NCBI GenBank assembly: GCA_009760855.2
Contig: WPIO01000063.1
Span: 929,501 to 993,500, forward strand
Source: Cristatella mucedo
Lineage: Eukaryota > Bryozoa > Phylactolaemata > Cristatellidae
Reading direction: 5' to 3'
Length of the DNA: 64,000 nt
Below are positions 21,446 through 63,540 of the stretch, piece after piece; position 1 is the first letter of the stretch, and each line of letters opens with the position of its first letter. Both the position numbers and the translations under genes were made by a program. The notes below the pieces were generated by a model. That model worked only from the letters and a program-made list of their open reading frames with translations, had not been told where the DNA came from and ran no database searches.

Positions 21446-22220
21446 GCAGTCAGTAGCAGAAGAGAAGACGTCGTTTCGTAAGGATTGACAACCAGCCTAT
21501 TGCAGCTTTATCGCGGGCCATCATTCAGTCAACAAATAGCAGTGGGGTGGATATTTGCAGACATTCAGGTATTAGCGCGAGTACCGTGTTCATTGCACTA
21601 CTTTATTTTGTGGAACCAAGACACAAAATAAAAACTTTGTGTTTCTATACCCAAGAACGAACGAGCGATATAATCATTCAGTTCTACTTCACCTGTTTAT
21701 CGATTACTCTACGACGGTAAGAGCTTAAGACTACCACAGAGATCTGAGACGGTATGGTCTCTATCATAGCACAAAGAATGAAGGAGACATTTTGCTGCTT
21801 TGGCAACGGCCTCCTTCGGCTGGCGTACGTGGTGTCCACGTTCAAAGGAGAGCAGCTTGAACGAGAGGCTATCATTTGTGCCATCACCACGGCTCCTTTC
21901 GTGAGTCTTATGTAAAATAGAGTGACCGTGAATTTACAAAAATAAGTAAACGGCGACGAAGATGGTGTCGCCGACGCACAACCTTTAGAGGTTGCACCTG
22001 CGGCAGGGCTACCCTTGTAGCTAGTCAGTTGCCTTCTCCAGCGAAGCTGTGCTGCTGACGGAATGAGCGTCGGCAAGTCTGCATTTTACAAGCATGCCTG
22101 CGTTCTTCCCGTCTACGCTTCCTCCATGGGTTCCCATGCTCTGTATGGAATGCTGCTTGTGGCTGGACTGTGAAACGCGGCCTTCGAAGAAGACGCTACA
22201 TCGGACGCTGGGCGATCGAG
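21446..22220. other. Intergenic, nothing recognised
   Basis: The stretch between the two converging genes. Open frames at 21684-22076 (minus) and 22094-22459 (plus) overlap other frames and resemble no family. Confidence 0.35.
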
Positions 22221-22226
22221 TTTATT
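22221..22226 (-). terminator. HDAC4: Candidate polyadenylation signal of the HDAC gene
   Basis: AATAAA on the minus strand lies about 480 bases past the HDAC stop codon. It is in the right direction and at a plausible distance for a 3' UTR. Confidence 0.45.
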
Positions 22227-22704
22227 CAGCAGCCCAGCCTCCAGCTGCGACATTTGAGCGCTCTGGTAATGCTGCATCACTGTCGGCCAATATCGGGCTA
22301 CAAAAAAGGAATGAAGAGCGAATGAGTGCAAAGCACGGGTGTCTCGGCGGCCGGTTCCAAGCCCGGGGCCCAATACTGGACGGAAGCTGCCGGCGACAAG
22401 ACGCACACGATGGAGTCGGCCTAGGGCCAAGCCAAAGTCGTGCCACTGTTTTTATGTAAGAGCAGTCAGTCATGGCCGCAGCTTGGCGGTACGACTTGCC
22501 TGGGCGGGGGGGGGGGAGCAAAGGGGTGAGAGCGGCAAGCTACTGCGTGTCACGCTCCATCAAAGCCGCTGGCCTCGGGCGCTGCTAGATACGCAAGCAA
22601 GCGTAGTAAAGGTGGGCGTTTAAGCGAACGACTGCTCTCCGCCCTTCTCCCGTAAAGACGGGCAGGACGCTGAAGCGAGCTTCAGTCGCCGGCAAGAAAT
22701 GCTT

Positions 22705-54261
<31,557 letters not shown>

Positions 54262-55940
54262 CCTGTTGAGCGTAGACACGGTGCTCGCTCTCCTCGTTCA
54301 GGCGGGCAGCGACCGCGCTGCGGCGGCGGCGGCGACGGCGGCGGCGCAAGGTCGGCCGGCTAGCCTCGCCGTGGAGGAGCGCTCGGGGGCACGCGCCAAA
54401 ATCGCTACTCTCGTCGCCTGCACGAGTTCGCAAAGCGCTAAGCGCCGCCGAACGCGGGCCCTCAGCGGCCGCTCGACAAGCGAGCGCTTGGGGCAGTGCA
54501 GCGTAGCCATGTTTCGGCGAGCGTTGACGGAGCGAGCGACTGCAAGTATGGGATGACCTTCGTTGCAGACCAGGTCCGCGCATGGTTCGGCAGGATTATT
54601 CGACTGCGACCTTAGGTTCATGCCGCTGCGACGCGGCGACGTGGCGCAAGTGACGTGTGCGAACATTCGCAGTCCCATTCGTGCAGCTTCGCGTCGGAGC
54701 TCGCATCGCCGCGTTTGGTCGGAGCCACATCGCAGCAGCGCAGCAGTCAAAGTTAGCGTCGCTTGCCGCGCGCACTCGCGGCCGATTGCCGGCCGACGGG
54801 CTGCGTCTGCACGCGCGCCTACCTCGGTCGCCTTGGGTAGGCGTTGCGCGTGTCCTGACCGCCGCCGCCGCCGCCGCCGCCGTGCAGGCCGGTCGCTGCG
54901 CTGCTTCGCTGCCCGCCGCCGACGCCTGCATCCAGGCTTGTCGTTGCCGCGTCCGGCTTGCTGACGCCTCGCGACTGCTTGTTCATTATCGTCGTTCGCA
55001 GGTGAAGCCTCACTTGCTCTGAGGCCGTGGCGGCGCCTGCGCATCAGCGGAGACTCGCCGAGTCGAGCGCGAGCTCTCCTCGAGCACCGCCGGGCTCTGC
55101 GCGCGCTCGCGCGCTCGCTCGCTCGCACGCCGTCTTGAGGCGGGGCGCCCCTGCCGCTCACCCTGCCTGTCCCTGGACTTGTAGGCGCCAGCTCCGGAGG
55201 ACGAGCGAGCCTCGTCCGCCCGCGCGCGTCGCTCGGCTTGCGCCGCCACGTCTCCTCGCGCCGCCGCCGACGCCTGCAAAGTCGACCTTTCCGGTGGCCA
55301 GTTTCGCGCGGCCGGCCGGCCGTGCGCCCGGCGGGTTCGGCGTGTCCGAGCGCGTTTCCCCGACAGGCGGCCGAGCGAGCGGCGGCTGCGAGCGCTGCGC
55401 TCTTCGGGCCACAGCGAACGCACCTGGAAGTGCTGACTAGGCGCGGGAGAGAAGACGCCGCCGCCGCTGCATCCGCCAACAGCGACACAGTCCGAAGTCC
55501 TCCGACGAGGCGGCGGCGACGTCGAGTCGCCGCCGCCACTCCTGCTGAACCGCAGCCGCGCGAGCTGCTGCAGCAGCGGGTTCAGCAGCTCTACGCTCGC
55601 GGCCGCCGCCGCCGCTGCACCACCCGCCGGCGAAGGGTCGGCGGTGGCGGCGGCGAGCGACTGGTGGAAGCCCGGGGCGCCGCCTCCGCTGACGATCGGA
55701 TCGCCGCGACCGATGTCGCCACCGCCGTCCAGACTCACTGGGCGGAAACGTCGAGAGCGCATGTGGAAAGCGCGCGGCCGAAAACGTCCTCGGCCGCCGC
55801 GGCGGCGGCGGCGCGAAGCTGGGCCGCAGCCGACGCGCCGGGGTAGGTCGGCACGAGCGAATAGCAGGCGATTCGGCGGCCTGCGGCGACGGCAACGGCG
55901 AGGAGAGAGCTGGGCGGCGAAGGACGCTGGCCGACAGTGC

Positions 55941-56000
55941 CGCTCGCTCGCAGGTGCCAGCACTCGCTCGCAGGTGCCAGCACTCGCTCGCAGGTGCCAG
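55941..56000. repeat. 20-bp tandem repeat, 3 copies
   Basis: CACTCGCTCGCAGGTGCCAG occurs three times head to tail (the first copy with one change). Each unit contains a CAGGTG E-box. Confidence 0.95.
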
Positions 56001-56639
56001 CGTGCAGCACTGCAAAAGCGTTTGCGCCGCCATTTGCGACGGGTCGACGCGAGGAGGAACTCGCGACGGCGGCGTCGACGGCGCGCGGCAAAAGAGTGCG
56101 AACGGTGAACGGCCTCGGATTCGAGGACGCATCCGAGGGGCGGTGCCCCGCAAGTCCGGCTGCTGGTCTCTTTCGCCTCATCGAACTCGTCGCCGAATAG
56201 GCCGATTGGGCGAATAGCTGCGAGCGCGCTGCGAGCGACGCAAGTATCGAGGCCTCGGATTCGGACGCGGAAGGCGGACCACGTCCTGCTGCGGTCAGTG
56301 CGAGACTGATCGGCGTAATTCTGTCGAGCGCAGCTTGGCCGCTGCAGCCTCGGCCGCAGACCGTGGCGTTACACCCAAATGGCTGGACATTGCAGCCGCC
56401 GGTCATGAAATATCGGGCGCCAGCGCGAGTGCTTCGGCGACGGGCTGCGGTGGTAGGCCGCGCGTCGGACGCTTGCGTCGCCGCGCTAGCTATGGCTGCG
56501 GCGGCAGCAGTTCGCGGCAGTGACATTTTGCCGCCGGACGCCAGGTGCGAACGGTACGCCCCCCTCATGTCGCGCACGCAGAAGCTGCGAGAGAGCGACG
56601 GCTGCGCGAGGCAAACAAGATCCGGGTGTACTTTTTGGC

Positions 56640-56647
56640 TATTTATA
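56640..56647 (-). promoter_or_regulatory. Candidate TATA box
   Basis: CTATAAATAGCC on the minus strand at the right edge of the CpG-rich block is oriented toward the HDAC gene. A start site would fall near 56610. Unconfirmed. Confidence 0.35.
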
Positions 56648-56800
56648 GTTCGAAGCAAGCCCGCCGGGAACTATTTATCAATAAATGCGGATAGCCCGGC
56701 CGCTGTGCAGGTAGCGAGCGTAGGACGGCAGCGCCCCCTGTAGGCCTCTTCTTGCGCTCTGGCGGCGGCAATTGATTCGCTAGCGCTCGATCTCACGCTC

Positions 56801-57954
56801 TCCGGTGGTTTGAAAGCGATGACGGGCAGGTCATCCACTGTGTCGAACTCAAGATAACCGATTTCATTCTATTGCTTGTCGCTAGCCTCGCTGGCAGCGA
56901 TTTGTTCGCCATCGCCCGGCCAACAGCTCCGCCGCCTAATCCGTGCCAGCTACTTCCGCTTTGCTTCGCCAAAAGTCGCACAGTCGACGATGCATTTGTG
57001 CGTGCGGCCGCTTTGATTTATCGCCGCGGCAGGAGTCTGAGATAGCTGATTTGTAATCAAACGCCTACTAGTTCCAAAGGTCTCAGGGGAGTCGGCTAAC
57101 GGAAGTCGACGCGTGCTCGTCGGCCTGCAAGCGTGACGAGGGAGGAGAGTCGCTGTGAGCGCACGATTAGGTGACTAGTGAGAGTGGCGCGCGTGCCTTC
57201 GGTGCCGAACTTGGAGCGGCTTGGTCCGAGCGGGGAGAGGAGCGCTAGCAGGACCACGGGCCGTAGTCTGAAGCGACTGTGGATATTTGTGCACGTCGCG
57301 TCTGCTAATGCTCAACTTCAACGAGGGGCCAGCTTCCCGAGATGCCTAGCGCTACTCCAGCCAGCCCAGCCCAGCCCAGCCAGCCAGCCAGAGGCGGCTT
57401 TCCCTTCCGATTGGACGACCTGAGAATGGCGGGAGAAGTGGAGGGAGAATCGAGGCAGCAGCCCCAGTGCAACATAATCCATCGTTGTAGCCGCCATGCT
57501 TTATCCCGCAGCTAGCGCTCGCGAAGTAGACGCAGCTGCAACGCGTCGACGGAGCCGAGCTGCAGCCAAGCACTGCCGCCGGCAGCGGCAGCGGCGTGCG
57601 GGTGCTCGGCGGCAGCGGCGGCCCGTCGACCCTGTTATGTCGATATGTCGGCCTGTGCAATGCGCTTTCCGCGTCTTTATCGGCCTGCCAACTTTTTTTT
57701 AAGGGGACATCGAAGACCGCACGCTACCTAAATAGATTGAAATTCTCAAAAGTGAAGCCAAAGTGTGGAGACAGCGGCAAAGAGATCGGGATCTGCCACT
57801 TTCAAACAGGAGGAAGCGCGTTCTTAGGCTACGCGCAGGTCGACAATGAATGGCGAAGCGTGAAACAGCATGCAGGCCATTTGAATTCGCACGATATCCG
57901 AAACGCTGCGATTACGCTTGCAGTCGCATTCGCGTGATTATTACTACATAGACT
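56801..57954. other. GC-rich flank, nothing recognised
   Basis: It contains a short CCAGCCCAGCCCAGCCCAGC repeat at about 57358-57390. No recognisable gene. Confidence 0.3.
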
Positions 57955-58063
57955 AACCATTCGATCGTTCTTTCTTTGCAAAAAATCTAAAGTACCCAAA
58001 AAAGACCGAGTTCTCCGATGGCGTTATAGCAAATGTATAATTAATATTATAATTATAATTATT
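57955..58063 (+). mobile_element. L2-like LINE, diverged 3' tail
   Basis: ACCATTCGATCGTTCTTTCT, AAAGACCGAGTTCTCCGATG and GGCGTTATAGCAAATGTATA are followed by an AT-rich degenerate (ATT)n tail. Confidence 0.7.
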
Positions 58064-58162
58064 AAGCTGGACCGGGTAAGAGGAAGCCGGACGAGTCCCA
58101 CAACTCCTGGCTGTCGCCGCTTGGTTACCGGGGCTACAGCTGGTCGCGAAGTATCCGATAAT

Positions 58163-58330
58163 AATATAGTAATGATAATTTATATTTGTATAGCGCCATC
58201 TGAAAACTGAGTCTCTGTCCAGGTACTTGACAGATGCTGTATAGAATACTCTACCGAATGATTGGTGGTGGTAGCATCCACAAGCAGCAGGCATATTGCA
58301 AGTGGGTACATGCACACGACGAACGAATCG
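58163..58330 (-). mobile_element. L2-like LINE, old 3' fragment
   Basis: The minus strand carries diverged versions of the tail (TATAGCGCCATCTGAAAACT on the plus strand) and part of the 3' UTR. It lies head-on to the plus-strand tail at 57955. Confidence 0.55.
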
Positions 58331-58608
58331 AAAAGACTCACCAAATTCTGTAGTAAGCAACTGCGTTTTACGCTTTCGTAGATGTGCAGCGTGCGCCGAT
58401 GCGCCCTCCCGCCCGCTAGCCGAGCGGATGCGATCTGCCGCTCGCGCCGCTTTGACGGCTGAATATTCTACCGGATGTCGCCTCGAAGATGTGCCCGGGA
58501 GTTTCCCGGAGAGGGCGATTTAGCTCCGCGACGCTGCTGTTAACAGACCCACGGAGAAGAAGCCTGTACGCAGCTGTCTACGCTTGTCTTTTCAATCGGG
58601 CGATGCAG

Positions 58609-58672
58609 CGCGGCGGCGGCGGCGGCGGCGAGCGCTCGCATCGGCGCTAGCCGCCGCCGCCGCCGCCGCACG
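58609..58672. repeat. (CGG)n / (GCC)n trinucleotide repeats
   Basis: Two short GGC and GCC runs flank GCGCTCGCATCGGCGCTAGC and could pair as a hairpin. Confidence 0.9.
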
Positions 58673-58716
58673 GCAGCGAGGCGGTCTCGCAGTTCGCTCG
58701 CGCGGAGACATATCAT

Positions 58717-58760
58717 TAAAATAATAATAATAATACAATTGATAAAGCGCCCTCAGAGAA
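58717..58760 (-). mobile_element. L2-like LINE, minimal 3' tail
   Basis: Only about 44 bp: ATAATAATAATAATACAATT, then GATAAAGCGCCCTCAGAGAA. It shows that the last 40 bases can be present alone in GC-rich DNA. Confidence 0.7.
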
Positions 58761-59410
58761 TCGACATCGTCGCCCACGCCGCATGTTGCCGGCCGGACGC
58801 TAGCGGTCGCTATCGCTTCGCTCGGACCGGCTGGCAGCAATGGCTGAGGCGGCGGCGGCGGCGCATCGCGAGGGTGCGGCTCGCGAAAGCCGCTTCGCTG
58901 GCCGGCTGCGCGCGGGATTTCTCCCGAGGATACGCGTCGATCGCTCGCGACGTCGCCACCTGGTGCGTGCCCTTTCGGCTGCGGCCGCAGAAGGTGCAGG
59001 TGGTGAAAACAGCTACACAGCCGGTGTATCGACGGGCGTCTATTTTTGAAAGAGGAAAATAGCGGACCGCCTAAGCTGCGGCCCGCTAATCGTTCCGCTG
59101 CCGCCGCCGGGCCACGATTGACATTTCCCTGCGGCGACCTCGTCGAAACTGGCCCGCAGGCCTGGCGGGCGGACGCTGCCGAGGCCGCAGATCTTTTTGA
59201 GCCCGGCGGCCTCTAGCGTGGAGTGCGACTCGCGAGCAGCTTGACGGCCCTCGCGACTCTGCACCGGAAACTGTTCCGGAAGAAGAGGCCGCGGGGCAGC
59301 GCCTGTACCGCTCGCACCTGGCGCGCCATTGCAGCGCTCCAGCTAGCAGTGCCTCCCGTGCTTTTCCGCTTGAACAGCGTCCAAGGGAAAGGTGTCGGGC
59401 GAGCCAACAA

Positions 59411-59416
<6 letters not shown>
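58761..59416. other. GC-rich stretch, nothing recognised
   Basis: Overlapping GC-driven open frames only. Confidence 0.3.
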
Positions 59417-59474
<58 letters not shown>

Positions 59475-59482
59475 GAGAGAGA
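59417..59482. repeat. (GA)n microsatellite
   Basis: About 65 bp of GA repeat with GGGA and GAAA interruptions. Confidence 0.97.
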
Positions 59483-60009
59483 TTGCAGAACCAGGCCCCC
59501 AAGCAAATGCCGTCGGGCGTACGGTCGCACGCGGCTGTTTCATTCCACCAGAGAGGCGCTCCAACGAAGGAAGATCCAACGCAGAACGCGATTTCGCGGC
59601 GACGAGCATAGCTACGCGCCATCGCCGTCGACGGGCATAGCTAAGGCACCCAAGTGACTCAAAAACAGCTCCCGCGGCCTTCCGCGATGGATTGCAGAAG
59701 CTCAGCACCAAAGGTGTGGTTAAGGGACTCAGGCGTCTGAGGGCGCACGCCCGGAAATGTCGGACACGCCTCCAGAAAAGTCCGCCGCAAAGGCAGGCCG
59801 GGAAGGTGGGCAACGGCGACGTCCGGTTGGGGAACAGCAGCATCCGGTCAGGCTAGCTCACGAGGGCCGGCCTGCGGTCCGAATCGCAGCGCCTCTCGCT
59901 ATAGGCTAGCCCAGAGCCCTTTCTTGTCTTTCAATGAACGTCCGCCCACCAACGCCTGCCCTCACCTGCACCTACGCAAACGGCTCTCCGCTTCTGCCTG
60001 TATGTTCGT
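59483..60009. other. Nothing recognised
   Basis: No gene or shared repeat seen between the two simple-sequence tracts. Confidence 0.3.
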
Positions 60010-60198
60010 CTGTCTCTGTCTCTCTGTCTCTTTCTTTGTCTTTCTCTGTCTCTGTCTGTCTGTCTGTCTGTCTCTCTCTGTCTCTGTCTCTGTATCTCTA
60101 TATCTCTCTGTCTCTCTTTGTCTCTCTGCCTCTGTCTCTCTCTCCGTATCTTTCTGTCTCTCTCCGTCTTTCTCTCTGTCTCTCTCTCTCTCTTTGTC

Positions 60199-60237
<39 letters not shown>

Positions 60238-60238
60238 G
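60010..60238. repeat. (TCTG/TC)n degenerate simple repeat
   Basis: About 230 bp of CTCTGTCT-type pyrimidine/G repeat, including a pure (TGTC)n run at 60201-60228. Confidence 0.96.
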
Positions 60239-60959
60239 ATGTCAGAAACTTTTGAATGAAAATGATGTCCACGCCCGAGGCATTAAGAAGTTTCACACAA
60301 GGCTCGTTCGCCGCCAGGTAACGCTGCCCTGCTCTACAGATAGCCGAGCGGCTCGAGCAGGTACCCGGCTGTAGGTTTCCGCGATGGTGCTGACGTCGTT
60401 TGCCAAAATATACGAGGTGCTAAGCGGGATAACGAAAAGGCGATAGCGTGTTCGCCAATGAAGACAGTATCGGCGATCGCGTCGGCAGGTCTGAAATGGT
60501 TGAAATGAAAGCGAGCCAACCGGTTCGCCAGATGGTGACTGAGCGGACGCCGTCGGAGCAGAGGGGCAGACGCAGTGGAGGGGCAGACGCCGCTAACGAA
60601 GCAGAGGGGCTGACGGAGCAGAGGAGGATGAGGGTCAGACTGGCCGAGCGATGAGTGGCAATCGATCAGTTGATTGGTACGGGAGAGAATACATTCTTAA
60701 GAATGCATTGAGAATCATTGTTATCGGGCTACAGGCAACCCGCCAGTCGCGTCTCACTGAACAATATGCAACGGCTGAGTATCCAGCGTATCGTGGTATA
60801 TCCACTAACACGTGCACAGAAATCAGTGGCTGCATCCGAGTGGTGGCCCAAAGTACGAGGCTGTTGCCATACTCTCCCTCGCTACGCGCTCGCCGGTCCT
60901 CGTGTCGGCGAGTTTCGAAGGGGCTGAGCTGACTGACGCGAAATCTGCCGGCGCCACGG
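60239..60959. other. Nothing recognised
   Basis: Contains short GAGGGGCAGACGC-type direct repeats near 60560-60590. No gene recognised. Confidence 0.3.
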
Positions 60960-62600
60960 CTGACAAGGATTCCCACTGGCACTCTCCAAGTGCTCGCCAA
61001 CGCCATCGTCAATGTGGCCAAAGCCTAGCGGCACAAGGACTGCGTCCATCAATGCCGCTATTGCGGTATCACCCCCACCGGATGCTCTTGCCAAGCGGTG
61101 GTGACAAGCGCTCGCGTCTTAGCACTCCGAGAGTCTCAGCACTCCGAGAGCGAGACAGCGCTTCGACAAGCAGCGACAACAGCTTCTGCTCTGCGGCCAG
61201 CAGTCGGACATGCCCGAACAGGCAGGCGCTGACAGCGAGAGCTAGTTTCCACCCCTCCCGCCACTTTTACCCCCTCCCACTCCTCTCTAAGGTATCTAAT
61301 TTCTGCAAGTGTAGAAGGCCGCGGGCCTGACAAGCCCAGTGGCGTGCTCCTCCGACCGACTTCGCCGGCCGCCGGCGGCAGTGCTCGCTCGGAGCTGCTC
61401 GCCGCGAGCCTCGAGGCCGCCCGCATCGAGTAGCGCCACCTGTCGGGCCGCCACCTGCAGCTGGTCGACCCTCGCTGCAAGCTAGTCACCTACATCCTGG
61501 GCGGTTGCCTGCACTTGGGCGATGTTCCGCCTTCGCGGAAGGCCGGTTGCACAATCCTCGTCCGCAAGAAAGAGGACTCCGGCTCGCTCGGCAATTTTCG
61601 TTCCGTCACCCTCCTTCCCCACTCTCTACCTGTCGGCAGCGCTCTCCGCCTGTAGCCTGGCCGCCTGTAGCCTGGCGGCTCCGACTTGCTGTCATCCTCA
61701 TCTCAGAATCTCAGCTTCATTCCGGTCGGCCCGAAAGGCGGCATTAAGCGGTCATTACTCCCGGAGAGCGCATTCGACGAAGCCAGGGATCGGCAGGATC
61801 GACTCGGCTAGATCTACGCCGGCAGCGGCGAGATCTACTCGGCGCTCTAGCAGCCCTGGTTTGGCCCTGGAGTAAGGTGCTGCCTGGATAGAGGTCGAGG
61901 TCACTCAGGGCTCGATGCAAATGATGCATACAGGTCTTAAATTTTTTCGTAGATCTACAGAACCGCCGCCCTATGAGATAGATTGGCCTACTTGTCGCTC
62001 CTGTAACCGCTGCCACTCGCCAGCATGGACGAGGCGGCGAGGCGGCTCTGCTCTTGCTCCTGGAGAGTGGACCTCGCGCAGCTCCTCTACGTGTGGCTAG
62101 ATAGCAGCTCTAATGCAAATCGAAACGCAAATAATCGCGTACGCGACCTAAGTCAGGACGCGTTCTCGATAACGGCCTTCTTCCTCCGGCATGACGACCC
62201 TAAGTCACCAATTTTATTTGAAACGAGCCAAGCAAAGGTCATCCGACGCAAGGTCATGCGAGCACTCGGAGTGGCGGCTAAAGTACTGCTCCTCGGTGGG
62301 GCGAACTGCCCCTGGCCGCATGCACCCTGGCTGCCGATCTCGCCCGACGTTTTCTGACGTGGAGGCATCTTCCGGCAGCATATCGCGCCAGCGGTCTCAA
62401 ATGCAAGCTCGTTGCGAGTTCTGGCAGCTCCACCGGGCAAAATACGGGCGGTCGCCGAGCCGCGCCTGCTCCCATCCTCTTGCACGGCCATGACATTTCC
62501 GGAAGTGCTTGGGAGCGAATCCGAGGGATATATCGTGAGTCCAGGACGGCTTCGAGCGGCCGAGGGCTGCGATAGAGGAGGTTTCTATTCCTCAAGCCTT
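60960..62600 (+). mobile_element. Decayed LINE with zinc-knuckle-like and reverse-transcriptase remains
   Basis: Plus-strand frames, joined only through several frameshifts, read HKDCVHQCRYCGITPTG (a Cys-rich segment). They continue with GGCLHLGDVPPSRKAGCTIL, RKKEDSGSLGNFRSVTLLP, and further on SPILFETSQAKVIRRKVMR. The run PPSxKxGxTILxxKKxDxxxxxNFRxxTLLP is the N-terminal reverse-transcriptase block of R2/NeSL-like non-LTR elements. It is a different element from the L2-like family. Old and inactive. Confidence 0.55.
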
Positions 62601-62764
62601 CTATTCTATTCTACCACGCGGTACATCAGCCACCTCAAAAAAGCCAACTCTCTCGCACCGCAGCAGAAGCCCGACGGACTGTGGCAGCTCAATTACCCCA
62701 ATTATGGACGCGTCCAAGTCGGCTCGCCAAGAGTCGCTCGCGAAGAAACTCCACAGAGCTGCAA

Positions 62765-62880
62765 AGACTAAGCAGGTGATACGCAAGAGAGTTTGTAATA
62801 GCTTACTCAAAGGTCTAAGCGGTTTCCGGTATGTATGCGCTAGCCGATGGACTTCACCTCACGCAACGCAAATGTGGCTT
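62765..62880 (-). mobile_element. LINE family B, small 3' fragment
   Basis: TCTAAGCGGTTTCCGGTATG and GATGGACTTCACCTCACGCA match the family-B 3' region. It abuts the L2-like LINE at 62893. Confidence 0.55.
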
Positions 62881-62892
62881 AATTTTTGTGTT

Positions 62893-63540
62893 ATAATAAT
62901 AATAATGCACTTGATAAAGCGCCCTCAGAGAACTCAGTCTCTTTTTAGGTTCTTTACATTTGCTGCAAAGGGAAGCGCGATTGAATGGTGAGTAATAGCA
63001 TGCTTGATAAACAACATGGTTCGGGGTGACATGCACAGGGTCAACGTGCAAGTGTCGTTAGTGGCAGAATGCACAGTGGCAGTACGCATAAGCATGTGTA
63101 GGACGAATCACAGGGACCCGCTATATTCTGTCCTAAATAGGTGTGTTTTTAAGTTCTTTTTAAATGTGGTCAAGTCAGGGGATGTGACCCAAGTCGGGAG
63201 TGAGTTCCAGGCTTTGGGAGCATACGAACTAAATGCACGACCTCCATAGGATTTCAGGTTTGTATGAGGTATTGGTAAACTATTGGATTCCAAAAAGCGG
63301 GTGGTACGATGCCTAACCTGGTGGGGGAGTAGATCTGAGAGATAGGCTGGAGCCAAAGAATGAAGTGACCTAAAAGTGAGCGACAAAACCTTGAAGTCGA
63401 TGCGTTGCTTGACTGGTGGCCAGTGCAGGTCAACGAGAAGTGGTGAGATGTGGCAACTGTGATTCTCACGGCAGACAAGCCTAGCTGCCGAGTTTGGCAC
63501 CAGCTGTAATTGCCTGATTGCACATGCCGGTAGGCCACCA
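62893..63540 (-). mobile_element. L2-like LINE, 5'-truncated copy
   Basis: The minus strand encodes [20 protein letters not shown] and [20 protein letters not shown] almost uninterrupted, then LFRTEYSGSL. The 3' UTR and (ATT)n at 62893-62907 follow. It starts abruptly at about 63540 inside an LTR-retrotransposon fragment. Confidence 0.9.

Larger units (their letters stand above)
54262..56800. promoter_or_regulatory. CpG-rich block, probable HDAC promoter/5' region
   Basis: About 2.5 kb of very CpG- and GCC-rich sequence upstream of the 5'-most HDAC exon found. It contains a (GCC)n run at 54860-54881 and long open frames in nearly every frame. The frames are a by-product of stop-codon-poor GC-rich DNA. 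A TATA-like box on the minus strand lies at 56640-56647. Some real 5' coding sequence could be hidden here. Confidence 0.5.

Noticed and set aside
54298-55539. 413-codon minus-strand open frame in the CpG-rich block (and similar long frames at 55010-56658)
   Set aside because: Almost every frame on both strands is open here because the DNA is so GC-rich. The residues are Arg/Ala/Gly/Pro runs with no domain. Not supportable as genes, though part could be 5' HDAC sequence.
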